Assembly: GCF_009389715.1 (NCBI RefSeq)
Contig: NC_052404.1
Coordinates: forward strand, 10,300,480 to 10,364,479
Length of the DNA stretch: 64,000 nucleotides
Origin: Phoenix dactylifera
Taxonomy: Eukaryota; Streptophyta; Magnoliopsida; Arecales; Arecaceae
Reading direction: 5' to 3'
The notes beneath the pieces are model-generated. The model was not told the DNA's origin and did no database searches. It saw only the letters and a program-made list of their open reading frames with translations. How positions within the stretch are numbered: the stretch's first letter is position 1; the number at the start of each line of letters is the position of its first letter. This document shows, piece after piece, positions 47,491 through 60,473 of this stretch. The position numbers were made by a program, and so were the translations under genes.

Positions 47491-48446
47491 CGCGGGATCC
47501 TACCGTCTTCTCCCTTTTTTTTTCTTTTTTTTTTCCCTCAATAAATAAGATAAATTAAATCAAACAAGTATAAGTATATTATCAAAAACAGCAAATAAAA
47601 TATCTAATAATAGAACACAAAGAATCCCATCTTCTCTCTATTCAGTCCCCATCGAAATCTTCGCATCATACATCCAAATTCTTTTCTCTACCATCTCTCT
47701 AGTTTCATGCACCACACCTATCAAATCCAACGATTAGAAAAATACCACCACCACCAAATTTGATTTCGAGAATTGGTGTGCGCGTCGCATCCGTGTCTCA
47801 CCCTATTGCGCTCCTGGTCCAACCATGCCAACCTTACTCGAATTCGGATTGTATCTTTTGCGCAAAAAAAAAAAAAAAAAAAAATCTTTTCTCGCAATGG
47901 GAATCATTAGATAGCCCTTTTCACAAATACCAAAGTATTTTAAATTATTTTATTTATTTATCTGTGCAGCTCTTAGCGCAGGTGTCGAGCGATCCAATGG
48001 AACGTTTGATTCGTGCGAAAAAATGTGAATCCTTATTTCAACCCCAACGATAGAACCCCAGCCCCTTACCCCACGTTCCCCAGGCGCCTGTCACAGCGGG
48101 TGCGGCCGTGGGTTCCCACTGCCATGTCTATTTAGTTTTACGCTTTTTATATTACTATTTTTGAGTGTGTGGGCCCCGGCCTACTCGACGCTCGCGTCAG
48201 CTAAATCTCTGCGTTATCCAACTATTTCTTTGTCTTTCTTTTCTTTTTTCTTCTTTTTTTTTGGTCTCAGAAAGGAAAGCGGAATAAAACCCACCGCCCA
48301 AAAGCCCGCCTCCATTCACTTGCCACCTCTCTTTTTGCCTTTCGGAGGTGCGCGAGAGCCGCGTGAAGTGTAAACCTCCGGCCACGGCTGCCGGCTCTCT
48401 GTTTTCTTCCTATCGGGCCGGTAAAACGCTGGGCGCCTTCTAAGTG
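47491..48446. promoter_or_regulatory. Upstream region of the carrier gene
   Basis: No gene is seen. There is an A-run at 47,863-47,884 and pyrimidine-rich tracts at 48,225-48,262. Sequence becomes GC-rich from about 48,050 toward the start codon at 48,447, as expected for a monocot promoter and leader. Confidence 0.4.
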
Positions 48447-51400
48447 ATGGTCTACGACCCCCGCCCTTTCCTTAATTCCGTGAGGGATGCTCTCGGCTCG
48501 TTGGAATCCGGCCTCCGGCGTGCCTCCAAGGATCTCGAGTTCGATTCCGGAGACAAGAAACGGACCCCGGAGGCCGATGAAACGAGGAGACCGTGGTCCT
48601 TATCAGTCACGAATCCGATAAAATCCTTTCCTGGAGACTTCGATCTCGAGCCATCGGATAAGAAGAAGGCGATGGATGGGCAATGCGAAAATTACTTGCA
48701 ACTCGGGGCTGCCTGGTCCTTGTTGGTCCATGGCTTCGTCCAGGCCATTCCGGCCCCCTTCAAGTCTTCCAACAAGCGTTCCGAGAAGCACCACGGTCAG
48801 GAGGTAGCAGGCATGCCCCCCGAATCCCCCTCTCTAGTTCTTGAATTGAAAGGATCGCAGCAAAAGGGAGATAAGTGTCCGATTGTTGTGGCTTCCAAGA
48901 AAGAAGATTTCTTGTCGATGGAACTGCTTTGCGGCTATGTGGTTGATAATCTCGCACGAAACCTTCCGATGTTCGATCAAATGTGCAAGAAAATCAATAC
49001 AAACTGCTGTCATGAATCGCTGGTTTCCAGTCGTAGTGATCCTTCTAGATTTGATCATCTGGAGTTCCTTAGGTGTTTTAAAGGGAAGAAAGCAGATGTG
49101 GATCTTTTCCTTGCAAATATAGGGATTGCCAGGGTAGGAGGAGGTGCTTTGGTGGGTGTAGCTTCTGCAAAGGACGAGTGCGAGTTCCAAGCCTCCAATG
49201 GCAGTAGGAAAGGGCCAGGTAGTATTTCACCACAGAAGCTCGCAAGTGGGTTCTTAAACATACCGTTGTCAAATGTCGAGCAGTTGCGATCCACACTTTC
49301 AGCTGTTTCCTTTACAGAGCTGGTTGAGTTAATCCCACAGTTGAGACGGTCCTCGAAAGAGCATCCTGATAAGAAGAAACTATTCTCTGTTCAGGATTTC
49401 TTCCGTTATACAGAAGCAGAAGGTATTAGTTATCTTTCATACCATTTTGACCAACTTGTGATTAACCATAGTAATTGTTAAACAATAACTTTAGTCAAAG
49501 GAAGACAGATATCTTTGCATCGACATATATTGTTTTCTTGCTTAAGCCAAAGGAATAATAATTTGAGGAAAATGTAATTGTTTTTGGTACCATTTCTCGA
49601 AGAAAGAATTTGATAGAGCATTTGGGAATTTATATAACTGAGATTAAGGAATTTATACAACTGACATTAAGGAAGGCGGATTTTATGAAGCTGCTAATGA
49701 GATATAAATGAGCGAACGATAAAAAGGTATGAGAAAAAATTGTGGTGCTTGCCTTTGCAATCAAATTGGCCGACCTAAGGCCATCTTCCTTAAAGTGGTT
49801 TTTGATATTCAGGACCTAGACTATTTCATAAGGTCATCTATGCCAACTGCATTCTTGTGAAAATACATTATGAAGGAAATCTTAGAAGGATAAAAATTCC
49901 AAAATATTGATCAAACTGAAACAGAGTAATGGATAACCCATCTTCTGAAGTCAGCTAATGTAATGAAGTTATCCAGAAGAAAACCTAGGTTTCTCATGCC
50001 AGCTGAGGATAAAAGTGCAAAAAATTGATCAAATTATAACAGAGTATTGGACAACGCATCTTTCGAAGTCATCTAATGCAATGAAGTTATCCAGAAGAAA
50101 AGTTGGTTTCTCATGTCAACTGGTATTATTAATAACATAGAATGCAACTTTTTGTTTACTTGATGCTCTGTAACTTCATCAATCCATGATGTCTCCATGT
50201 TACCCAGATTTTGGAAATTTCTTGGATATTGTTGACATAAACGATTTACAGATTTTGATTCACAAACAGTCAGCATACTCAATTGCCTCATATTCAGTTT
50301 TGCTTGTTACCTCATTCAGGTGGTTTTGAAATAGCATGCCTTCTAAATTTTGTGACAGTTGCATGATTGCATATGATTAATTTCTTAAAAATTGCTACAG
50401 GAAGGCGATTTTTTGAGGAGCTGGATAGTGATGGAGATGGCCAGGTAACACTTGAAGACCTTGAAATTGCTATGAAGAAGAGAAGACTACCAAGGAAGTA
50501 TGCTCGAGAATTTTTGTGCCGCGCTAGAAAACATTTATTTTCAAAATCAATTGGGTGGAAACAATTTTTATCCTTGATGGAGCAGAAGGAGCCAACTATG
50601 CTTCGAGCTTATACAACTCTGTGTTTGAGCAAGTCTGGAACACTTCAAAGACATCAGATCTTGGCATCACTGAAAAATGCTGGCCTTCCTGCAAATGAAG
50701 ATAATGCTATTGCTATGATGCGTTATCTGAATGCAGATGCTAGAGGATCTATTTCTTATAGCCATTTTCGGAATTTCATGCTGCTTCTTCCTTCTGAGCG
50801 CCTTGAAGATGATCCTCGGTATGTCAATATAAGTTCCCATATATAATATCTCCCTTTGCATGTTTTCCCATTTCTGATCGGCCCAATTTTCAGGAAAACT
50901 TTTGACTCAAATCTTTTGTGTTCAATATAAATTTTTTATCTGAATGATAGACCACAATACACGTAATCTGTAACTTCTCCAGATTTGACATGTGCCTTCC
51001 TTCCTTTCTTTCTTTGGCCCTCCTTGTTAGTGTCAAAAGGTAGGACCTACCAATTTCTAGATTCCTTTGCTAAAGACATTCATTTACATCAATTTTTACA
51101 ATCAGAATACTCTCACACACACAGAGAGACATGCTGATGCACACAGATGCATGCACGGCTACAAAGATGCAAATTGGTTGAACTGTCCCAAACCAACCAT
51201 GTGGGCTGCATTCATGATATCTGAATGTATCCATTTTTGAATATTTATGGTTCACCTTTTCTTTGGGGCGAAACTTTTGTCGATATGTAAAGACACTGAA
51301 TCAACATGTACAGGAACATATCATATATTACACGGACTAGATGACAATTTTTTGCTGATTTGGCAAGGGTTCAGGGTCTAGGAAAAATGTTAGTCTGAGA

Positions 51401-54400
51401 GAAAAGAAACATTGAAAAAGATGTCTTGCAGACAAAAGATAGATTCTGGTAATTGGACTTTAAATTTTGTTGTGCATGAGTAAGTTTTCAAGAAAGATTA
51501 CGAATGACATAGTCTCCACCACCATCCTATGGGTCATACTAATTTACTCACCAGCTTTAGCCAGGTCTTCACACTACTAGGGAAGGAGAAATCTAAACTT
51601 TTATGTTTTCTGTAAAGAAATGAGTAGAAAATATTTTGTGAGTGAAGAATAACTCTAGCTAATTTGAATTTTGAACCGAGGTTTTGAGGATAATTTGTCT
51701 AAGTTATCTACAAAAGTGAGAAATGGCTGTCCCAATTTCTATTGTACAGGTAATGATGTAAATTGCTGAAGCAGATCTCATAATTAAGCATGGCCTCACA
51801 CACTAAAGGTTGTAATCTCACCTTTTCCATATATTAGATATATACTTTTCCATAATGTAACAAGTAGCTTGAGCAGATGGACTTGTGAAAAATAACAAAA
51901 TTCTGCTAAATTGAAGTAAATTTTATCACAAGAAATAAATGGCCGAGACTTTACCGCCATCCCATGAGTTGTCACCTTTGAGGAGTTTCTTCATGTTGAC
52001 TGGGTTAATCTTTTTTATACTGCTTATAATCACCTTGGCACGGTAAATGTTCATATATAATAAATATGTGAAATCCCCAACTTCCACACTCCAGGTGTGA
52101 TCTAACAAGCCTCGGCAGGATTCTAACTATTCTTTCTCCTGCAAGGCCACGTTCTCGCAACTTCAACAGTCAATAATTTAGCTGCAAATCTTTTCTCTCC
52201 CCACTTGATACTGAATCGAAAATAATGATGCATTGCTGACGTAAATTATGTAGGAGATTGGTTGTTCACTACCCTTCTTTGTGGTACAGAAAATATTTTC
52301 CTTCAGTTCATAATTGCTTCTATTTAACCATTGAATCTTGTTAATTCTGATGCATGCAGGATAAATCAGACTAACAAATTTGTTGTTGAGTAATTCTGTA
52401 AAGATCTAGATTGCATTCTAATTAATAAGATTATGCTTATTGGAAGCTAAAATTTCTACCACGAGAGTTGTCTTATCTTTATAAGGATCATTAGTTTATT
52501 ACTAGAAATGTAGTATGGTAGCCATCAAGAAATGCAAGTCAAGACTTTAATCTTTTTTGCACACATTATCTGCTGGAAATTGTCTTTTAAATGCCAGATT
52601 TTATAATTGGTTTGCCCTTTGAGTATGGTGTTCTGCATCAAATTACATACAGGAATATCTGGTTTGAAGCAGCCACAGTTGTTTCTGTTTCTCCACCTGT
52701 GGAAATAGCTGCAGGGGGTGTTCTCAAATCTGCATTGGCGGGAGGCCTTGCATGTGCACTTTCTACTTCTGTGATGCATCCTCTTGATACAATGAAGGCA
52801 ACTCTCTCTCTCTCCCTCCCTCCCTCCCACCCTTTTTCCCTTTTGCTTCCTTGCTTTGTGCATGTGAATTAGCTCATGGCCTTACATATACTTCTTGTTC
52901 AACTCTGTGAATGTTAGCCACCTCTTAAAATGGAAAAATGAGTGAAAAAGAAGTTACAGAATGGACTGATTGACCAAGTCAATTATCATGCAGTTTTAAA
53001 CATGGACTTTAATCTGAGTTGCATCCAGCATAGTCATTCAACCCATGGTATGATATTTTACTGGGCTAGTGTAATGTTTGAAAATAACAGGATGGTATCA
53101 TCTCTTCGGTTAAAGTTTGTCTTGTTTTCTTTTTAATTTGGGATAATCCGAAGGAAGGTTGAGTGTATGTTTGTCTTTGTTTTATCCATTTCATTACCAT
53201 AACCTTGTAGATACGGATTTTTAACTTTTGAAGCATACACATTTGTTGTTGGATCAGTAGGTACTATTTGTACATGGGAGGAGTAATGTTAGGTTGAAAG
53301 GCCTGTTGGAAAAATTCTACACAATTTTTTTAAACCCTGCTTAGAATTATACATTTATATATTTTTATGTTTTCATGTTTCAGATATGGCATGTATCAGC
53401 CAACACCAATTTCAGTTCTCCACGTACACGGTCAATGCTTTTCATCAAAATTATCTCTTCAAACAATGCACCTAATCTTTGGTTTCAGGCATGATATGCA
53501 GTAGCGTGATCCTCCAATATATGTTACTGTAGTAAAATCTTTTTGAATTTATCCAATAATTGTTGAGATACTTTATCTCATAACAGTTGTAATTTATTTC
53601 CGTATTTATTTATTTCTTTTCTTGTTTAACAGTGTGATGCTAGAACAAATGATTGACACATTTGATAGGCATTTCCACCACAAGGTTGTGATAATAATTG
53701 CTCCATTTTGCTCGTCATACTAGTTTCATTCTGAATATCTATGGTCTTATGACCGTTCTCCAGACCCATTTCATATATTTTTTTGGTATATATGATCACA
53801 TGCTCTAACTGGGTCCACTTTAATGGTTGTTGCTCGGTTAGACACGTGTGCAAGCATCGACATTGTCATTCCCAGAAGTAGTGTCAAAACTTCCACAAAT
53901 TGGGCTTCAGGGTTTGTACAGGGGTTCCATCCCAGCAATTCTGGGACAATTTTCAAGGTTTTTTTCTCTCTTAACTCTCATATGTTGGAGGCTGCCAGCA
54001 CTCTGTGTAACTTTTGGCAGTAGTCTATGTAACTTTTTTCTTTATTAACAGCCATGGATTGCGGACTGGTATATTTGAAGCAAGCAAGCTTGTATTGACA
54101 AATATTTCCCCTACACTTCCAGAGATTCAGGTAAAAGATTGTGTTTCTATGTTCCTAACTCATTACCCTAATAATTATGTTGGATTATACCCCACAATCT
54201 TCAACTTTCAACTGTCCTCTATTAAATCATCTACATTAGTTTTTGCTTTGGAAATTTTTATCAAAATATAATGAGTTTGTTGCTTCTTTACTGTAAACCT
54301 TGAATTTTTTGGACTGCGTTGCATCAACATCCGCTACTGGTTCTGTCCTTGCATCTAGGGACATATACCCAGATCATGAATCTGTATCCAAGATTCACAT

Positions 54401-56504
54401 TATTATCTTTTTGTTGAATGTTCTACAGTTGCTATTTAACTTATACTAGGGCATATAGGGGTTTGTTGTAAGATGTGTTGGTAAAATGAAAGTAGTTGCC
54501 TCAAAAAAAATTATTATGTGGATAAATGAGAGAATGGATCAACGTAACATTGTCGTGCATGAGAAACTGCTGTGGCAACCTGTATGTGAAATACTGAAAA
54601 TAAGCAGCAAGCATATCATGAAGCTAGAAACAGTGATGAAAAAGAAAAAGTGGGATGGGGAAGTTTGTCAGTGACTTCTGCACTATTCCCTCATATGCTA
54701 CCATTCTTTAGATATTGGCAGGCCTGTCTGTGCTTTTCTGAGGCATTTTCCATGTGTTCTTATGTACGGTGATTTATTTGTTTTGGTTTAGAAAATGAAT
54801 TTTCAAAGTGCTATGTTATGGGAAACACATCCTAAAATCTTTGTAAAAGAATCGACTGATGCAGATGCAATATACTGAGATCCTATATGTTTTTAGGTTC
54901 AATCTTTGGCATCCTTCTGCAGTACAGTCCTGGGAACAGCGGTACGGATTCCATGCGAGGTACTAAAGCAGCGACTACAAGCAGGCATCTTTGACAGCAT
55001 GGGAGAGGCAATTGTGGGTACTATGCACCGAGATGGTATCCAAGGTTTCTTTCGTGGCACTGGTGCCACACTTTGTCGAGAAGTTCCCTTCTATGTTGCT
55101 GGCATGAGTCTCTATGCAGAAGGGAAAAAGGTAGCTTCATGTCTGGATAATGGTAGGATGCAATCCCTTGATATACTAGAAGGGTATGCAAGTACTTGTT
55201 TTGTAACTGCATTTTGGTTCAAGACAGTTGCCTTTTAATCATGTCTCACATACCTTGTTTTTGTATTGATGATCAGATTAGTGGTGATCCGGTTCTCATT
55301 AGACTTCCTGGACCCTAATGGAAAAGATAGAAGATTGCAGAGAACTGGAGCTTAATGGAAAAGATAGATTATACCAAACAACCAGAAAGTCTTTCACCTG
55401 TATATGTCAATTTTAAGTTGCCTATATGCTTTTGACTTTATAATAATTCCTCATCCATTCCTATTAAGAACCACATTACCTCCATCTGCTGATTTTTCTT
55501 ATGTCTCTCATTTGTTCGCCCTTGGACAAAATCTTAGTTGCTCTTCCTGCCCAATACCTCTGGATATCTATTTCAAATGTCCATGCTAACTCATGTGATT
55601 CTCAACTATAATATCTTCAACAGCGAATTTTTTGTGCTCCTCTAGATGAATTCATTTCTGATGCTATTGTTCTCTCTTTTACCAACTCTACCGCTCAGGG
55701 GTATCGACCCCTTTTTCTGCTCAATAGATTGATCTATACAACACTTGACACTTATTGCGACTTTAGAAAGTTCATCAGTCAAGTATCTAAGGTATGCAGC
55801 GATCACCCACCCCAAAAGCACCTCTCTCATGCACCTATCTAATGTATGCAGTAATCTATGACAAGAGAGGTTTTAACGTAAGGGTAATTCCTGGTTTCTT
55901 CTTTGCCTTAGACACACACCTTGCATAAAATTCTACAGTCATGCAGCAAGATTGTTAGTTCCATCGTAACATGTTATTACAACCTTCAACATTATAGTAA
56001 GAAGTGATGCTGAAAATTATATTTATAGTGAATGCTTTGGAAGTTAGTAAACTGCATGATACAGCTTCATATAGGACCCATTGTGTAAATACATTTTCAT
56101 TTCTTTCTTTCTTTCTTTTGACTTGAAGAAAATATCTGTATGAATAGTTATCTGATTTTTACTTGAAGGCTGTCCGGAACTTTCTTAGGAGGGATCTGGA
56201 GCCTTGGGAGACCATCACGGTGGGAGCATTATCTGGTGGGATTGCTGCGGTTGTCACCACCCCTTTTGATGTTATGAAGACAAGAACGATGACTGCTCCT
56301 CAGGGCTTGCCGGTTTCGATGCAGATGGTGGCCTTCACCATTCTCGATGAAGAAGGACTCCTTGGTCTTTTCAAGGGAGCTGTTCCCAGGTTCTTCTGGA
56401 TCGCACCACTTGGGGCAATGAATTTTGCTGGTTACGAACTAGCAAAGAAGGCAATGGACAGGACTGAGCATGCGGTCAGTGAACAGTTGTGTGAGAAGCG
56501 GTAG
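48447..56504 (+). CDS. SAMTL: EF-hand mitochondrial-carrier-family protein (SAMTL-like)
   Basis: The seven exons are 48,447-49,422; 50,401-50,818; 52,653-52,797; 53,842-53,957; 54,052-54,130; 54,897-55,130; and 56,169-56,504, encoding 767 residues. The protein resembles Arabidopsis At2g35800, an S-adenosylmethionine-transporter-like carrier with an EF-hand. The C-terminal 290 residues form three carrier repeats with signatures HPLDTMK (507-513), IPCEVLKQR (596-604) and TPFDVMKTR (687-695). An EF-hand loop with D-x-D-x-D-G spacing (DSDGDGQVTLED, 334-345) precedes them. The first 325 residues are one exon of charged, serine-rich sequence without a recognised domain. The GTG two codons upstream was not used as a start. 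All introns are GT-AG except intron 3, whose donor reads ATGAAG|GCAACT. The substrate cannot be read from sequence; SAM is by homology. The membrane may be plastid envelope or inner mitochondrial. Confidence 0.93.
52801..52826. repeat. (CT)n / (CCCT)n run at the start of carrier intron 3
   Basis: A CT dinucleotide run followed by ccctccctccctccc lies just inside the intron with the apparent GC donor (52,798-52,799). Confidence 0.85.
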
Positions 56505-57115
56505 GCCAATTCTGGCTAACCCTCTCACTGTATTTATGACAAAATGGAGAGGTTGCATCCATGGTAGCTTCCCTTTGAGTACGTTATTGTGTAGCACCAA
56601 ACAAGAGGCCAAATATATATTTGAGGGAGCTAGAATCAGTTAGAATATGTACACATCACTGTATTTATAGATGATGCACCTATTCATCTATGTACATAAT
56701 ATGTACCCATTTTGCAAGTTAGAACTGAGAGAAGGGCCTTTTTGTGTGCAGGATTTTGTTTTGAATGGACAGAATATAATGTACAGGATTTCTGTGTATG
56801 TTTTTTGTGTACATGGTTACCGTTGCAAATCATACTGCTCTTTTTGAAAGATTTTAAAAGCACAATTCTCTTTCGGCCAAGCTTAATAAACAAAATGAGA
56901 CATACATGGTTTCTTCTACAACAGTAAATAGATTCTAACTTCTTGTCATAAAAATGCTCTTAATGACGCAAAGTGATAGAACATTTTTATATGGCTTAGG
57001 ATTTACACGATGTCAAGTTTGAGAACATGTTGTGCATGAAATTATTATAGAAAATAGAAACATTAAACCATTGTAACAAATCAAATTGCTTTCATGAGAT
57101 GGAGGACTCATGCTT
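56505..57115. other. Carrier gene 3' region
   Basis: No further gene is seen. This is likely 3' untranslated region, then spacer. Confidence 0.4.
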
Positions 57116-57345
57116 CTTTTTTTTTTTTCTTTTCTTTTTGATACATCAGCTTCTCATACTGATCTCGCATGAGCATAGCTAGCTACATCACTAGCAAGAA
57201 GGCTACGCAATGAAAGAGAAACAGAGGTTTGTTGGGTCTAAAGAAATTCTTCAGAATGATGGGCAGCAAATTAGACGACCCAATCAGCAGTTTTGTTTAT
57301 CTTTCGAAAGACATGCTTGTTTTGGAAAGCACGACACCCATACTC
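57116..57345 (-). mobile_element. 5'-truncated, decayed LINE 3' end
   Basis: The minus strand preserves NKTADWVV, a stop, FAAHHSEEFL and, further on, a poly-A/T-rich tail (57,117-57,146) next to gatacatcag. The end matches the 20,787 element (gatacaac), so the two belong to one family. Several stops show it is old. Confidence 0.65.
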
Positions 57346-58975
57346 TTTTTATCCTCATGCTGCCAAGGCCACTGGATTGATAAGGAGGACATCCGACATG
57401 GCCATCGTCAAAGCTCCCAAAGGAATCTAAATAACCATCTCAACTAGAACGAGAAAGAAGAGCGAGTGGCAACGTTATCTATTTGCCGAAGAGAGAGGGT
57501 TTGAGGGGGGGTGAAGTCAGCAAGCGTAATCCGAGAAATCCTCTCTCCATGCGCCTGCAGTTTATAGATACACCCGTTTTTGAAAAAATGCACCCATTTT
57601 GTTTCAGTTCTTGCTGTCTCCAAAAGACTCATCCTAGAAATTCTGGTTGAATGTGGTCATGTAAGACGGTCACCATGCATGCATGGTGTTTACGAGATAT
57701 TCCGAAGATGTGGATTGAGCTGGTTGACGAAAAAAGAAAAGTAAGAACGGCTTTGGGCTTTAGCCATACTAGGCTTTGGCTTGCAGTCCAATGTACGTTT
57801 ATGTTGGCCCAATACAAAGAAATGATGGTTGTCCGTCTTATTTTTTCTTTAAAAAAATATTTTTTCTCTTTTTTTTTCCTTTCATTTTCTTTCTTTTTCC
57901 TCCCTCATATTAAAGCACATTCAGGGTCTAATTGGATTATTCTATAAGATTGGGCTCAAAATCCTATAAAATTTGTAGGTTTGGCCAGTACAATTAGTGA
58001 GATCACAGGTTACAGGCCGGGTTAGGAAAAGTATCCAGGAATAGCTTTGAAGTGGGTTAGGAAGAAAAAAAAGTCCTCAACAGATTTTTTTTTTTTTTTT
58101 TTCTCCTCATGGGATTCGGGTAGGCCCACTCTAAAATTATTTCTGAATATTTTATAAAAAAAAACCTAGCTCGGCCTTGCTGTTTATGATCTTGCTGGTT
58201 GTACTGGCCCAATCTACGAATCCTACAAGATTCTCAGCTCAATCATGTAAGAAAATTCAAACATGTCCTCAGTTGGATACTTATCTCTCGAGATGTTGAC
58301 CTTGTTTGTCCTCGTTGAGCACAAGGATTGGATTCCCTACAGCCATATTTGAACTTATATTGGTGAAACAAACCACAATTTATTTCAAACTCAGAATTCT
58401 TCTATTTATTAGAGGAATTCATCCATCAAAAGGCTGAAAGCACAAGGTTAGAGAACAATATCAAAAGAAAATTATCACAATCTAGGAAAAGGAATTGCAG
58501 TCTAATGTAGTAATGTAGAATATCTTGTATGCCCGAATGGCCAATTAAAGTTGCTAGAGAACTTGTTCGTTTGCATAAAATGGACCTTTTTTTCCCCTCT
58601 GGTTGAATCCTTATAGTGGCTTTTGCTGTTCTTACTACATTCTACATGAAGTTCTTCTCCTGTGATACATCATCATACAAATACCCCTTAAATATTCTTC
58701 TTGCTGGTAAAACAGAGTCCTTGGACAACCTAATCTTTGTAGGAATAGACTTGAAGAAAGTCCAATTATCTAATACATTGGCTCTAAAGAGAGAGCAGTT
58801 GGCGTGGGTGGACGATTTAGACTATGACAACTAGCCCATGGACGATTCCTTTGGAAATAATGCTACAATTTGACCAAGCATCATGCCGTGGTTGACTTAC
58901 TAGGTCTTTGTTTAATTCAATCGGAAGGATTCAATTCAAATATTTCAAAAAAAAGTTGAGAAAAAAGTGAAAAAT
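57346..58975. other. Intergenic, no gene recognised
   Basis: AT-rich with T-runs (57,870-57,900; 58,086-58,103). Repeats of gggttagga and gggctcaaaatcctataa near 57,950-58,080 hint at an old interspersed repeat that was not classified. Confidence 0.35.
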
Positions 58976-59150
58976 TTTTGAAAGTAGGATTTATACTCCT
59001 TTTCTTTTTTTTGTGGTAAAAAACGGCAGTTCATATAACTCTAACTTGAGTACATCCAGCCATATCAAAAGAAAGTAAAGAGAACAACGGAATGGGACTA
59101 TCAGCTGCTGAAAGTAAATTTTGAAAGTAGGATTTATACTCCTTTTCTTT
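58976..59150 (-). mobile_element. 111-bp LINE-derived insertion flanked by 32-bp target duplications
   Basis: A 32-bp word (58,976-59,007; core gaaagtaggatttatactcc) recurs exactly at 59,119-59,150. Between the copies are a T-run and gtggtaaaaaacggcagttc..., the 3' tip of a LINE on the minus strand. It is strongly 5'-truncated. Confidence 0.9.
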
Positions 59151-60473
59151 GATTCATCCTCATACATCATAAATTGAGGTACATTACCCCAATTCGAATA
59201 AGATTTCTCTCATTATTCGAATAGGACTAGGTTTTCAAAAATAAATATAACTACTAGAAATAATCACGAAAAAAATCCTATAAGAAGTAGATTTCGATTT
59301 CCATGTTAACTTTGCCTTCTGTCACAACACCTAATTCTTCATAGATTGGAAAATATACTCGGTCAAAAATCTTTTTCCAAAAGAAAACTTTTAGTTTGAC
59401 GGGCTTGTTTTAAGGTCCAAATGATGAAATTTTGACCGATTTCAACCTGTTAGGAGGTTAGAGCTGAGTTGTAGATCTCAAAAAGATACATAATTAGAAA
59501 AAAAATCATCGATCTCAATCGGACATTGTATAATCAAGATATAGCCTTCGAAAATTTGGTACATGATCAGATTCTGATGTGACAGATCTCACTCTTGGAT
59601 TCTGTTCGACCCTATCCGTTTTGGCCAAAGCAATCAATATTGGATCTAATGATCCTCTTGGAATATTGTTTTTTAAGAAACACACTAATATGGGTCGAGG
59701 ACTTTGGTTTAAAGCATCTTAGGGGACAAAAAAACATGAATACAACTCACATAAGAATATGACAAGTTGACTTCAGATTTTCTTCAGAAAGAAGTCTACA
59801 TGTTTGAGTCAGTATTTTAAACCCGACCGGCATAAGAAACTTTGCCGTGACGCTATTTAATTCATGGCGTATAATCCCTGGAGTTTTTCTGCCATGGATT
59901 CTCTCTACGTTGATTTGTTCCCACAGATTAATATTAGCACACGTCGACCAGCGACCTAATGAGGCCGAAATGAACGACGCATTATGTGGATCACATCCAT
60001 CTTGGGATTCAACTCTACATGCGAGTCAAGAGCAGATGCATCGCATGCAAGCTGTTGAATGTGCGTACGTAGCAAGTATTTCTAGATTCATAGAAACCTA
60101 CAAGCTAAACCACATCCCACGGACATAAAGTCTGAATCTCCAATTTTTACATTTGAATGCAAACTTACAATCGCTGTCGCCATTAATCCATAGCTTGTCA
60201 TCAACTAACTTGTTACAGACAAAAACCATGCATCCCGGGTGGCATCTCTTAATCCACTTATTAGTACGTAGATCTTCTGGAATAAAGCCATTTGAAGGAC
60301 TTAGATAAATTGGACTCCAGAATGAAGGTTGCGCATAGGGTTGTCTGGGTAAAATGGGATATGAAAATTAGTTCACAGGGATAATAACTAGCCAAGTTGA
60401 GCTTTGGTGGAGACGTGCCACCCTGAGAATGTTTGGAAAACCACGCCACAATTGCTGTGGCGTTTGTATTCAT
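59151..60473. other. Spacer and probable copia LTR remnant
   Basis: No gene is seen in most of the stretch. On the minus strand downstream of the copia frames, about 60,260-60,560 reads like a copia 3' LTR, with TATA-like ttctataaatgaatac and AT-rich sequence. Its boundaries were not fixed. Confidence 0.35.

Noticed and set aside
52591-52872. Extended ORF through carrier exon 3 into CT repeats as a genuine C-terminus
   Set aside because: The carrier repeat continues with TRVQ at 53,842; the extension translates only simple repeats.
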